A stretch of 64,000 bases of DNA from Arthrobacter celericrescens (GTDB taxonomy: Bacteria; Actinomycetota; Actinomycetes; Actinomycetales; Micrococcaceae), in assembly GCF_003614925.1 (NCBI RefSeq), contig NZ_QYLP01000031.1, positions 54,436-118,435 on the forward strand, written 5' to 3'. The notes under the pieces were generated by a model. The model was not told where the DNA came from. It did no database searches and saw only the letters and a program-made list of their open reading frames with translations. Both the position numbers and the translations under genes were made by a program. The first letter of the stretch is position 1. Each line of letters starts with the position of its first letter. Of this stretch, positions 8,611 to 16,985 are shown in pieces.

Positions 8611-11123
8611 TGGACCCCCATTTCTGCCAGATGCAGCGAAACCCTATTTCCGAGATCTGCAAGGTCCGATTCCAAGTCTCCGACGGTTTTGTCATAGCGC
8701 TCACCGAGTTCCTTGATGCGGGCGACTAGATTATGAGTCAGCTTCGCTATTTCACCGTCGATGCCGCTTGCAATCGTCGCCTGCCATTTGTCGTCAAGAA
8801 TGAGCGCCTTCACATCTTGTTCGGTGAGATTGCCGTATTGCGACAGCACCGAATTGTCCAGCTTGAATTGAGCGTCCTTCACGAGTTTCTTGGCAGCCGC
8901 TTCGCCATGGTAAAGCTTCATCAGATGTTCGAGAGCTTTGACCTCTTCAAGGTCGCCGTCTTCACGCTTGAATTCTTTGAGTCGCGCAGCAGCTAGGACC
9001 TTACTAATCTTCCCGTCGTCCATGGCATCGGCGAGAAGACCTTCTTCGACGGCGTGCTCTTCGGTGTACTCCTCGACCTGGCGAGCTGCGTCGTCCGCGA
9101 TGGCAGTCAGCTGGTCAATGTAAGCCTGTTCCTTCGTGAAATAGCGGTTGACGATCAGAGCGGGCGGGATCAAGTCCATCTTGTACTTGATAGCCGACCG
9201 GCCGGCACCAACCACCAGGTCAGGTGTTTCGGAGATCTTCCGGTCTTTGTCTTCGATGGTCTTGCGTGGTTTAGCCGCATTTACCCAGCCCTCGTGCATG
9301 ACCAAGAAGATGTCGTCATGGATCGTGCCATGCCAGTACGTCATGAGCTGCTCATAGACGTCGTACTCATCCAGCAGTGCCATACCCTTGAAGCGCGCGA
9401 GCAGGTCGTCGCCCAGTTCGGCGACCAAATCGTTGGGCTTCGTGTCCTCGTCGATTGATTCCAGCGCCGAACGGTGAGCGGTGTACCAGGCCCCAAGCTC
9501 CGTCCGGGCTTTGTCCGAGAATCCGGCGAATTCCTCCGAATCCAGAATGGCCTGCTGTACCTCCGAGATATCGACGGTCAGTTCGCTGTATCCCTCGCGT
9601 CCTGTGTTCTTGAACAACTGCTGCCGCAGTGACGGGAACGCGTCCCAGCTGGCGCTCAGGGCATCAATGTCGCGGTTCGGGATGCCGCCATGTAGGTGCG
9701 CGTAAAGGTCCTGGATGTCTTCAGGTTCAGAGGAATCGATGTAGCGCGGGATGTTAAGGTTGAAGTCATTGGCGTCATTGCCAATCTCAGATAGCGGCAC
9801 CATGCGCGAATACCGCTTGACTTCCTGCTGTCTGGTGAAGACATCGACGATCTTGTGCATGTCCTGGGAGCGGAGGCGGTTTTTGTTGCCGTCTTTCAGG
9901 AAGCCCTTGGACGCGTCGATCACGAAGACGCCGGTCCGGCTCTGGGCGTTTTCCTTGTCAAGCACGATGATGCAGGCCGGGATCCCGGTGCCATAGAAGA
10001 GGTTGGCAGGCAGGCCAATGATGCCCTTGATGAAACCCCGCTTGAGGAGTTGCTTGCGGATGGTGGCCTCAGCGTTGCCGCGGAACAGCACGCCGTGGGG
10101 AAGGATGACCGCGGCCTTGCCGGTGCTCTTCATCGATTTCAGGATGTGGAGAAGAAACGCGTAGTCGCCGTTTTTTTCAGGTGGTGTGCCGTATTCAAAG
10201 CGGCCGAATTCGTTCTCCAAACCGTTGCTCCAGGATTTTATGGAGAACGGTGGGTTGGCAACAATAAAGTCGAAAGTATCCAGGCTGTCGCCCTTGGTGA
10301 ACTGCGGGCTGGTGATCGTATCGCCTTTGCGGATGTCAGCGATCTCATTGCCGTGCAGGATCATGTTCATCTTGGACAGTGCCCAGGTGGCATTGTCCTT
10401 CTCCTGGCCATAAATCGTCAGGCCGTTGCGTGATTCAGCGGCAACCTTGAGCAGCAGCGAGCCGGACCCACAGGTCGGGTCGTAGACCGTGGCTGAACGT
10501 GGCGTATCCGGAGTGACGCTGATCAGCTTCGCGAGCACTCGTGAGACCTCGGCCGGGGTATAGAACTGTCCCTTTGACTTGCCGGACTCGGTGGCGAAGT
10601 GACGCATGAGGTATTCGTAGGCATCGCCGAGAAGGTCGTCGCCTTCTGCACGGGAGCCACGGAAGTCGAGTTCCTGGAAGATAGTGACGAGCTTGGAGAG
10701 GCGGTCCTGCATCTCTTTGCCTTTGCCGAGTTTTTCCTCGTCATTGAAGTCGGCAAGATCGATGACCTTTTGCAGGTCGTTGGCATCGGCGAGCTTGGCG
10801 ATGATCTTGTTGACCTTGTCGCCGATCTCCTTGTCGCCCTTGAGCGCGATCATGTTGTCGAAGGAGCCGCCGGCAGGGACGTCGATCAGCGAATTCGGAT
10901 CGGTCTTGGCTTTGTCGGAGACGTACTTCAAGAACAGCATCGTCAGGATGTAGTCCTTGTATTGGCTGGCATCCATGCCCCCGCGCAGTTCGTCGCAGCT
11001 CTTCCATAGCGAGCTGTACAGGTCCGACTTCTTGAGAGCCACTACCACATCACCACCGATCGGATAGCTTCCGCTGCCAGCTGATGTCCGACTGAGTTCT
11101 GGTGGTAGACGCTCTTCATTCAT
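8607..11123 (-). CDS. hsdM: Type I restriction enzyme, M (N6-adenine methyltransferase) subunit
   Basis: The SAM-binding motif DPTCGSG is at residues 215-221, the catalytic NPPF at 290-293, and the HsdM-typical GQFYTP at 185-190. It methylates adenine together with HsdS and protects host DNA. At up to 838 residues it is longer than the usual 500-600, because of a helical C-terminal extension from about residue 500 on; similarly long HsdM proteins are known. The start is uncertain. ATG at 11123 has GGAG very close to it, but similarity to family members begins at VALKKSDLYSSLW, so GTG at 11042 (28 codons later) may be the true start. It is the first gene of the RM operon. Confidence 0.95.
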   Translation of the reverse strand: MNEERLPPELSRTSAGSGSYPIGGDVVVALKKSDLYSSLWKSCDELRGGMDASQYKDYILTMLFLKYVSDKAKTDPNSLIDVPAGGSFDNMIALKGDKEIGDKVNKIIAKLADANDLQKVIDLADFNDEEKLGKGKEMQDRLSKLVTIFQELDFRGSRAEGDDLLGDAYEYLMRHFATESGKSKGQFYTPAEVSRVLAKLISVTPDTPRSATVYDPTCGSGSLLLKVAAESRNGLTIYGQEKDNATWALSKMNMILHGNEIADIRKGDTITSPQFTKGDSLDTFDFIVANPPFSIKSWSNGLENEFGRFEYGTPPEKNGDYAFLLHILKSMKSTGKAAVILPHGVLFRGNAEATIRKQLLKRGFIKGIIGLPANLFYGTGIPACIIVLDKENAQSRTGVFVIDASKGFLKDGNKNRLRSQDMHKIVDVFTRQQEVKRYSRMVPLSEIGNDANDFNLNIPRYIDSSEPEDIQDLYAHLHGGIPNRDIDALSASWDAFPSLRQQLFKNTGREGYSELTVDISEVQQAILDSEEFAGFSDKARTELGAWYTAHRSALESIDEDTKPNDLVAELGDDLLARFKGMALLDEYDVYEQLMTYWHGTIHDDIFLVMHEGWVNAAKPRKTIEDKDRKISETPDLVVGAGRSAIKYKMDLIPPALIVNRYFTKEQAYIDQLTAIADDAARQVEEYTEEHAVEEGLLADAMDDGKISKVLAAARLKEFKREDGDLEEVKALEHLMKLYHGEAAAKKLVKDAQFKLDNSVLSQYGNLTEQDVKALILDDKWQATIASGIDGEIAKLTHNLVARIKELGERYDKTVGDLESDLADLGNRVSLHLAEMGVQ

Positions 11124-11393
11124 TCACTCCATTTGCCCCATCGCAGTCGCTGGGCGACGCGTAAATACCCAATACGAGCCTACTTGCTGCCTCTGACATT
11201 ACGGGCAGACGTCCCACAGCGCGAGAAGGCGCCGTCTTGGACCAGACGACGCCCAAACTTTTTCAGTTTCATGGGTTGGCGATGCTCCAGCGATGACGCC
11301 AGCCGGAGCATTCGCGTCCTGCCGAATTCAGGATCCCAGCAAGCGCAAGGATCCTGCCCGCAACCAAAGCACAGCCGCCAGGGCCCACCAAGT
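11124..11393. other. Intergenic region between ssb and hsdM with two inverted repeats
   Basis: 270 bases without a convincing gene. Two inverted repeats are visible: ATGCTCC/GGAGCAT (11282-11288 and 11305-11311) and CAGGATCC/GGATCCTG (11329-11336 and 11349-11356). A further hairpin (GCGCCGTCT...AGACGACGCC) with a short T-run on the plus strand lies near 11231-11262. The region should hold the end of ssb transcription and the promoter of the RM operon, but I cannot assign -10/-35 boxes with confidence. Confidence 0.4.
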
Positions 11394-11906
11394 TCAGTAA
11401 TTCATCTCATTCCCCGCTGCGGTTCCGAAAGGGCGCACCACCGCCGGATCCTTTGAGATGACGTTGTACACGGGCGCGGGGGCCTCCGCAGCAGCTGACA
11501 CTTCCGGGGCAACTTGAACCTCAACGTCTGGCCCTGTGGCCGCCGTGTGCGACGCGCGCTGGTAGACAGCCGTTCCAAAGCGAAGGTCCGGCCCGATCGT
11601 GTCGGCGACGATGCGGCGGGCCTCGCGGCGTTCACCGTCTTTCTCGTAAGTGCGGAATTCAAGCTCGCCCGCCACCGTGACTGGATCGCCCTTCTTCAGA
11701 GAGTTCGCGGCGTTCTCGGCGAGCGCGCGGAATGCCGAGACGTTGTGGAAGACCGGCTCACCGTCTTGCCACGCTCCGTCGGCTCCTTGGACTCGTTGGT
11801 TGACTGCCACGCGCAGCTTGGCGTGGGCAACACCTGATTCGCCATAACTGAGCTCGGGAGCGGCAACGAGGTTGCCGGCGATGGTGACAGGGATCTTGGT
11901 GCTCAT
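11394..11906 (-). CDS. ssb: Single-stranded DNA-binding protein (element-encoded)
   Basis: The 170-residue protein has an OB-fold of about 110 residues: IPVTIAGNLVAAPEL at the start, then VFHNVSAFRALAENAANSLKKGDPVTVAGELEFR. The C-terminal part is Ala/Pro/Val-rich. The tail ends in EMNY and lacks the acidic DDDIPF-like tip of housekeeping SSB that recruits replication partners. This fits a specialised element-borne SSB that coats the transferred strand in the recipient. It sits 53 bases from the ArdC-type gene, and both are presumably expressed early after transfer. Confidence 0.9.
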   Translation of the reverse strand: MSTKIPVTIAGNLVAAPELSYGESGVAHAKLRVAVNQRVQGADGAWQDGEPVFHNVSAFRALAENAANSLKKGDPVTVAGELEFRTYEKDGERREARRIVADTIGPDLRFGTAVYQRASHTAATGPDVEVQVAPEVSAAAEAPAPVYNVISKDPAVVRPFGTAAGNEMNY

Positions 11907-11959
11907 TGTTTGTCCTTTCTGATGCCAGCGGGACTCTCCCGCCGAACAGGTAGTTGGAG

Positions 11960-13186
11960 TTAGACTCCTGGGCCGGCGATCGCTGGCCCGTCGATTGACG
12001 GTGCGGGCAGCCCCACACCGACACCGACATAGGACACTGCCTCTTTCGGCCGTGGGTCGGCTGCGGCAGTCGGAACCTTGCCCCCGAAACCGGGTGGATG
12101 GGTCTGTTCGAGGATCCCCTTCGTTGCTGCGGTGACTCGCCCAAGGACTGACTTCGCAATGTCCACCCGCGACGCCGGCAGCTTGCTGCCTGCGTCGCGC
12201 TCCGAAGCGCCGTGCTCAGTCTCAATGACGGCGTCCGCCCACCCGGCGAGGTACGAAGCGGATTGTGGCCCACGATCGATCCCGTGCGCCCGCAGCACCG
12301 TGTAGGCAACCGACTCAGCCTCCACCTCAGCCAGCCCGCGATGGTCCGCACTGCTGCCGTAAAGCCGCCCGACGGCGTCGTCCGGGCCGTGCAGCAGCAC
12401 GTGTCCGAGCTCGTGGGCGAGCACCGCGGTGCGTTCCTCCGGGCTCAGCCAGGCACCTACTTGGACAAGGTGCTTGGCGAAGTCCGTATAGCCGCTGGTG
12501 AGGCCGTATTGGGCATCGTCGACGCGGACTTCAAAGCCGTGGGATTGCGCGACGTCCCTCAGCGATGCAAAAAGGTCGGACGCCACCGCGCCAAGCCCAA
12601 CTTGAGTCCTTGGCACCAGCAACGGCGCCCCTTGAGTTTGCGAGACGTCGAAGACCGCTTGCCCGCGCCACCCAATGATGACGGTCTTCTTGCCACCCTC
12701 GACGGCGCCTTGCGGAGGCTTCTCCCCGATGCGCATCCTCTGTCGAGTCCCATCGGGCAGCGTGAATTCCTGCATGCGAGCCGTGCGAGGCGCGATCACC
12801 CAGAGCGCATGTTCGCCCTTCAGCACTGCGCGGCCGTGGCGCTCCCATTCTCTGAACCCAGCCACAAGCGTGGGTTCCTCGGTGCCGCGCTGCGCCATCT
12901 GCATCATGAGCAGGGCCACGTTGCCCCCGGAGTATCGCCAAAGGGTGGCAGACGCATCCAGGAGCACCTGCCAGTGAGACGGGGACTCAACGGCCCTTTC
13001 GAGAATCGTGTGCAGGCCATCCGTAAGTGCAGCGATGCGCTCCTCAGGTGTCAGGCGTGAAGCGCCGAGTTCGGCCAAGCCGACTTCTGCGTCTCGTTGC
13101 TTAGAACGCGAAGCGCCCTCGCTTCTGGGAGCCACGACGGCCACCTCCATGCCTCTTGGGATCCGCAGACGCGGATATCTGTTCAT
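11960..13186 (-). CDS. ArdC-type antirestriction protein (ssDNA-binding + metallopeptidase-like domain)
   Basis: The 408-residue protein has an ArdC N-terminal-like region (about 50-200: WRYSGGNVALLMMQMAQR, FREWERHGRAVLKGEHALWV). A zinc-peptidase-like domain follows, with LAHELGHVLLHG (HExxH at 258-262) and a downstream glutamate in LAEVEAESVAY as a likely third ligand. ArdC proteins from conjugative plasmids bind ssDNA and protect incoming DNA from type I restriction. It lies between ssb and the coupling-protein genes, on the leading-region side. The start at ATG 13186 is tentative; ATG 13150 is an alternative. The last 50 residues are low-complexity. Confidence 0.8.
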   Translation of the reverse strand: MNRYPRLRIPRGMEVAVVAPRSEGASRSKQRDAEVGLAELGASRLTPEERIAALTDGLHTILERAVESPSHWQVLLDASATLWRYSGGNVALLMMQMAQRGTEEPTLVAGFREWERHGRAVLKGEHALWVIAPRTARMQEFTLPDGTRQRMRIGEKPPQGAVEGGKKTVIIGWRGQAVFDVSQTQGAPLLVPRTQVGLGAVASDLFASLRDVAQSHGFEVRVDDAQYGLTSGYTDFAKHLVQVGAWLSPEERTAVLAHELGHVLLHGPDDAVGRLYGSSADHRGLAEVEAESVAYTVLRAHGIDRGPQSASYLAGWADAVIETEHGASERDAGSKLPASRVDIAKSVLGRVTAATKGILEQTHPPGFGGKVPTAAADPRPKEAVSYVGVGVGLPAPSIDGPAIAGPGV

Positions 13187-13213
13187 GTCCCCAGGTGAAC
13201 GGACAGCATGACT

Positions 13214-13723
13214 TCAGGACTCGGCCCCAAACTGGTGGTGGGCGGTCCGCCATTCCTGGAACCCCGGGGAATCAACGGAAAGGATTCGGGGGGCGGGTTC
13301 CTTGTGCGTCTGCAGCCCGACACAGCCCGCCGTCCGGGTAAGGAGCCGCAAGCGCTCGACGGCGTGCGGCAGCCTTTCGTGAAAGGCGAGCGGCCCGAAA
13401 CCGGAATCGTCAGCGGAAAACGAAGCCTGCTCCGCGAGCTGAAGAGCATAAAGCTCGGCCACGATCTCGGAGTGCCGCCACCAGCAGTCCGGGATCACCG
13501 ACGTCGTGAGCTGGTACGTGGAGACAAACCACCTCACCCACGCAGCCAGGGAAGTCCAAACCCTTTCCGCCTGCGCGGACGTCAAGTCCCGCCAGCGAAG
13601 TGTCCCACCAGATCCGCGTCCGGGTGGCCGGAACGCGGCGCGGAAAAGCTCGGCCGTCAGTTCGTCGTCATCCGTCACTGTTGAAGGTGTTTCAAAGCGT
13701 TCGAGGTCATCACGGCTGTCCAT
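13214..13723 (-). CDS. DUF4913-like conjugation-associated protein
   Basis: The 169-residue protein has the stretch WTSLAAWVRWFVSTYQL followed by IPDCWWRHSEIVAELYALQ. This resembles the actinobacterial DUF4913 family (aromatic-rich, conserved CW..H), found beside coupling-protein genes; function unknown. The start ATG 13723 is supported by GAGGGGG six bases upstream and overlaps the VirD4 stop by 14 bases; a start at 13837 would sit inside the VirD4 gene without such a site. Being coupled to the VirD4 gene suggests an accessory role in processing or delivery of transfer DNA. Confidence 0.65.
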   Translation of the reverse strand: MDSRDDLERFETPSTVTDDDELTAELFRAAFRPPGRGSGGTLRWRDLTSAQAERVWTSLAAWVRWFVSTYQLTTSVIPDCWWRHSEIVAELYALQLAEQASFSADDSGFGPLAFHERLPHAVERLRLLTRTAGCVGLQTHKEPAPRILSVDSPGFQEWRTAHHQFGAES

Positions 13724-15521
13724 CGTTTGCCCCCTCAGCGATTTGCTGTCGCACCCGATGGCCTGCCGCCAGGACTTGCTCAAGCTCGGCCTTGGATCGG
13801 CCGAGCTCCGCGGCGTCTTTCCGCTTGTGCCATTCACGCAGATCCAACAGAATCGGCCGGGTTCGACGCCCCAGCATGAGGGCTGTGCCGGCCGGTAAGC
13901 GCCTGATCTCGTGAAGCGGTAGGACGGGACTCTCCCTGATCTGTTCGCCGTCCTGGCGACCCTGCGCGGACCATGAGCGGGTGTTCAGGGTCAGGCTTCG
14001 CTCCCCCAGCAACCCGGCGAGTGAGCGGAGATCGCGCTCGTCGGATCCGCCGCCGAAGATCACCTTGATAATCGCGGAATCCCAGATGGTCGCGGCCTCA
14101 TCGATGGACCAGCCAGTCCTCGCTTGAGACAGCGACTGCAGCACCACAAGGGTGGAAATGCCGATGCCTCCTCCGTCAGAGAGTGCAATCGGCAGCCCTG
14201 GCCACGGCGCCAGGTTGGCAATCTCATCAAGGATCAGCGACAGAGGCGGATCCAGCCTGCCTCCGGGCGAGACGAACGCCATTTCCCGCGCAGCGTTGTC
14301 GATATCGTCGATCAGGGCCGATAGGTAAGGACCTGCCGCGGCAGCGCCGGCCCGGGTTCCGATCAAGTACAAGGTGCCACGGTCGTGGATGAAAGATTTC
14401 GGATCGAACTCCTCTGATTCATCCCGGGGATCCAAGGCGGCCAACACCTTCGGCGATGACAACGGCGCCACGGCAGCCGAAACACCGATCCAGGAATTGG
14501 ACGTGTTCCGGGGATCGTCCTCCAGGATTCCCATCAGGTCGGCCTGCCAGCCCAGCGCAGCTCCGGGCTCGCTGAGCACCTCCATTGCCTCGCGCGCCAA
14601 AACGGGGCTCGACGACCATCGACGGAACGCCCGAACGCCTTCCCCGGATAAGGCAGCGGCGTGCAGGAGGCATTGCAGGATAATCAGCGAACGCTTCTGC
14701 CACGCGGCATTCTCACCTTTCATCTCGGTATCCGCTGTGATGACGAGGGCCCGACGTGTGGCAACGTCCGGATCTTGGCAACCGCGCACAGGGGACCAGC
14801 GAAGGGTTGAGGGAAGTCCGGACATGCCTTGCGGATCGAAAACGGTCACCGGCCTGCCGCCACCGGCACGCGCATTCATCGTGACCACCAGGTTGTCCGC
14901 ACGGGTGGAGGTAGTGACGACGGCACCGGGTGCATCGAGGATGGCATTGATCACCACATAGAGCCCTTTGCCCGAGCGTGGCGCTCCTTGGATCACCATC
15001 GATTCCTCTGTCGAGACATGGATCGTCACCCCGCGGGAGCGGCCCAGGGTCCACGCGACATCCTGGATCCGAGGTTTGGCCAGGCCCGGGCGGGTGAATT
15101 TGCCGCGCCGGCGAACTGACCGGGCTCCAAAATCCTGCAGGATCTCAGCCCGTTTCGCGATGCCGTCGCGGTTCAGGATGTCCTGGCGCAGCCACGCGCC
15201 GGACTGTCTCCACCTCCGCCAAAGCACCAACGACCCGACGGCGAGCGCGGCCATCAGAAACAGCGCCGGGCCAAGCAGCCACCAGACATCGACTGTCCCA
15301 ACACCGCACCCTTGCGGCAGTCGGGCGATCCAATCGATCCTGCCAGCAAAAAGCCCGACGGCGGCGGCCGGGTTTAACGGCGACGGCGGACTGCCACCAC
15401 AACGCCAGACCATCAGAAGATGCGCCGACCCCTGCGCCAGGAGGCACAGAAAAGCGTAACTGGAGACCGCGAGCAGCCCTGCCGTGACCAAGGGCGTGTT
15501 GTCGCCTCGCCGCGAACTCAT
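13710..15521 (-). CDS. VirD4/TraG-type conjugative coupling protein
   Basis: The 603-residue protein has two hydrophobic segments near the N-terminus (about 12-38 and 81-101). A RecA-like ATPase follows, with Walker A GAPRSGKG (179-186) and Walker B LILDEIANLAPWPGLP with a TraM-recognition-like C-terminal part. Such membrane ATPases link the relaxosome to the secretion channel and pump DNA. The order matches other actinobacterial T4SS loci. It is separated by only 6 bases from the VirB4 gene upstream and overlaps the DUF4913 gene downstream. Confidence 0.92.
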   Translation of the reverse strand: MSSRRGDNTPLVTAGLLAVSSYAFLCLLAQGSAHLLMVWRCGGSPPSPLNPAAAVGLFAGRIDWIARLPQGCGVGTVDVWWLLGPALFLMAALAVGSLVLWRRWRQSGAWLRQDILNRDGIAKRAEILQDFGARSVRRRGKFTRPGLAKPRIQDVAWTLGRSRGVTIHVSTEESMVIQGAPRSGKGLYVVINAILDAPGAVVTTSTRADNLVVTMNARAGGGRPVTVFDPQGMSGLPSTLRWSPVRGCQDPDVATRRALVITADTEMKGENAAWQKRSLIILQCLLHAAALSGEGVRAFRRWSSSPVLAREAMEVLSEPGAALGWQADLMGILEDDPRNTSNSWIGVSAAVAPLSSPKVLAALDPRDESEEFDPKSFIHDRGTLYLIGTRAGAAAAGPYLSALIDDIDNAAREMAFVSPGGRLDPPLSLILDEIANLAPWPGLPIALSDGGGIGISTLVVLQSLSQARTGWSIDEAATIWDSAIIKVIFGGGSDERDLRSLAGLLGERSLTLNTRSWSAQGRQDGEQIRESPVLPLHEIRRLPAGTALMLGRRTRPILLDLREWHKRKDAAELGRSKAELEQVLAAGHRVRQQIAEGANDGQP

Positions 15522-15527
15522 GACCGC

Positions 15528-16985
15528 TCAGACCATCCGCTCGTCGGTGCCGAAGACTTCCAGTTCATCGGTGGTAATCCGGTTGGCAACGATGAACGAC
15601 CGGTTTCCGACCTTCCAGAGCCCGACGCCTTTCGGCAGATTCTCCACGTGCTCGCACTCGGCCTCGGACAACCCCAGGGCTTCCTTGGTTAAGCGCATGG
15701 CATCGTGCTTTTGCCGGTAGATAATCCTGGTATCCGCCTCCGTAAGGAGGCCGAGTGCCTTCTGTCGGTGGCCGCTGCTGCTGTCGCCAATCTCGTTCAG
15801 GTCAGCTACCTTGTGCATGATGAGCAGGTTCGCAATGCCATAGGTACGGGCAAGCCGCCATTGCTCGCTCATCTTGGCGAGCATGTAAGGGTCAGCAAGC
15901 ATCCGCCAACCCTCGTCGTAGACCACCAGCCGTTTGCCGCCGTCGGGATTCGTGACGGCAGCTTCCAGCCAAGTGGCGCCGCACGCCGCGGCAAGCGAAA
16001 GAGCTTGCTCCGAAGCGCCGATGAGGGCCGCGGTGTCCATCACCATCATGGGCGCGTCGGCGTCGAAGGCGACCGTGGACGGAGCATCGAACATGCCTTC
16101 CAGATCGCCCGAGACGGTGCGCCGCAAAGAGTGGCTGACCGCCAATCCGCCGTCCTTGCCGACCAACCCGATCGTTTCCTTGGACGGGTTCAACAAGTGG
16201 TCCAGGACCATCGGGAGCGTGGGGTTCGAGTTCTCTGCAACGGTTTCCATCAAGGCCATGTCCAGGGCAGTGTGCTCGACTGGCCGCAGGGGCATGCCCT
16301 GCCGCATTAGGGAGACCAAGGCAACAAGCAGAAATCGACGGCGCTGGCGCACCACCGCTTGCCACTGGGCCTCCGTCAGGGCGCTGGACCGTGGTCCGGC
16401 GTCCAATGGATTGACGCGGGCGGCGCGGCCTGGGCCGACCGAAATGACCTTTCCGCCCACGGCATTGGCGACGGCGACCCACTCCCCCTTGGGATCGGAA
16501 GCGACGGCAGCCTTCCGGCCCAGCGTGATTGACCGGGCAACCAAGGATTTTCCGCACATCGATTTCCCGGTCCCGACAGTGCCGATGACGACAATCGAAG
16601 GGCCGCTGATGACGCCTTTGTCATAGAGAATCCATGGGTCGTAGGAGAAGGCTCCGGATCCGAACACGTCAGTGCCGATGTACGTCCCCTCGTGCCCCAG
16701 CCCGGATTCGGTGATGAACGGATAAGCAGCCGCGAACGTCAGGGTCGAGGCGCGGTGCGGTGCCGGCCGCAAGCGGTGCGGACCGCGCAAGGAGTTGGGT
16801 TCTTTGCTCCCCCAGTCCCCGCCGGGCTCTGTGCTTTCAAGCCGTGTACCGAGAACCTCGCCGGCCCGGCGAAGAGCCGCACCCCACCGATGGATCTGCG
16901 CGGGGGGCCCGTGCCGCCGTCGCGCTTTCTGTTCCTCCCGGCCGCCATTCGGAACGTATTGAACCACCTGGCTTACCCGCGTCAT
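15528..16985 (-). CDS. VirB4-type conjugation ATPase
   Basis: The protein has 485 residues from ATG 16985, which gives a 4-base ATGA overlap with the SCO6880-type gene. Walker A is GTVGTGKS (about 135-142), followed by ASDPKGEW. The Walker B region is LVVYDEGWRMLADPYMLAKM followed by GIANLLIMHKVADL, typical of VirB4/TraC motor ATPases that power T4SS assembly and transport. It is shorter than classical VirB4 (often over 600) because the N-terminal half is largely absent. In actinobacterial systems the adjacent SCO6880-type protein may supply the missing membrane-proximal part; that is an inference from context. Confidence 0.9.
   Translation of the reverse strand: MTRVSQVVQYVPNGGREEQKARRRHGPPAQIHRWGAALRRAGEVLGTRLESTEPGGDWGSKEPNSLRGPHRLRPAPHRASTLTFAAAYPFITESGLGHEGTYIGTDVFGSGAFSYDPWILYDKGVISGPSIVVIGTVGTGKSMCGKSLVARSITLGRKAAVASDPKGEWVAVANAVGGKVISVGPGRAARVNPLDAGPRSSALTEAQWQAVVRQRRRFLLVALVSLMRQGMPLRPVEHTALDMALMETVAENSNPTLPMVLDHLLNPSKETIGLVGKDGGLAVSHSLRRTVSGDLEGMFDAPSTVAFDADAPMMVMDTAALIGASEQALSLAAACGATWLEAAVTNPDGGKRLVVYDEGWRMLADPYMLAKMSEQWRLARTYGIANLLIMHKVADLNEIGDSSSGHRQKALGLLTEADTRIIYRQKHDAMRLTKEALGLSEAECEHVENLPKGVGLWKVGNRSFIVANRITTDELEVFGTDERMV

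Noticed and set aside
11133..11456. Plus-strand frame in the ssb-hsdM gap
   Set aside because: No ribosome site, no similarity, and it runs into the end of ssb.
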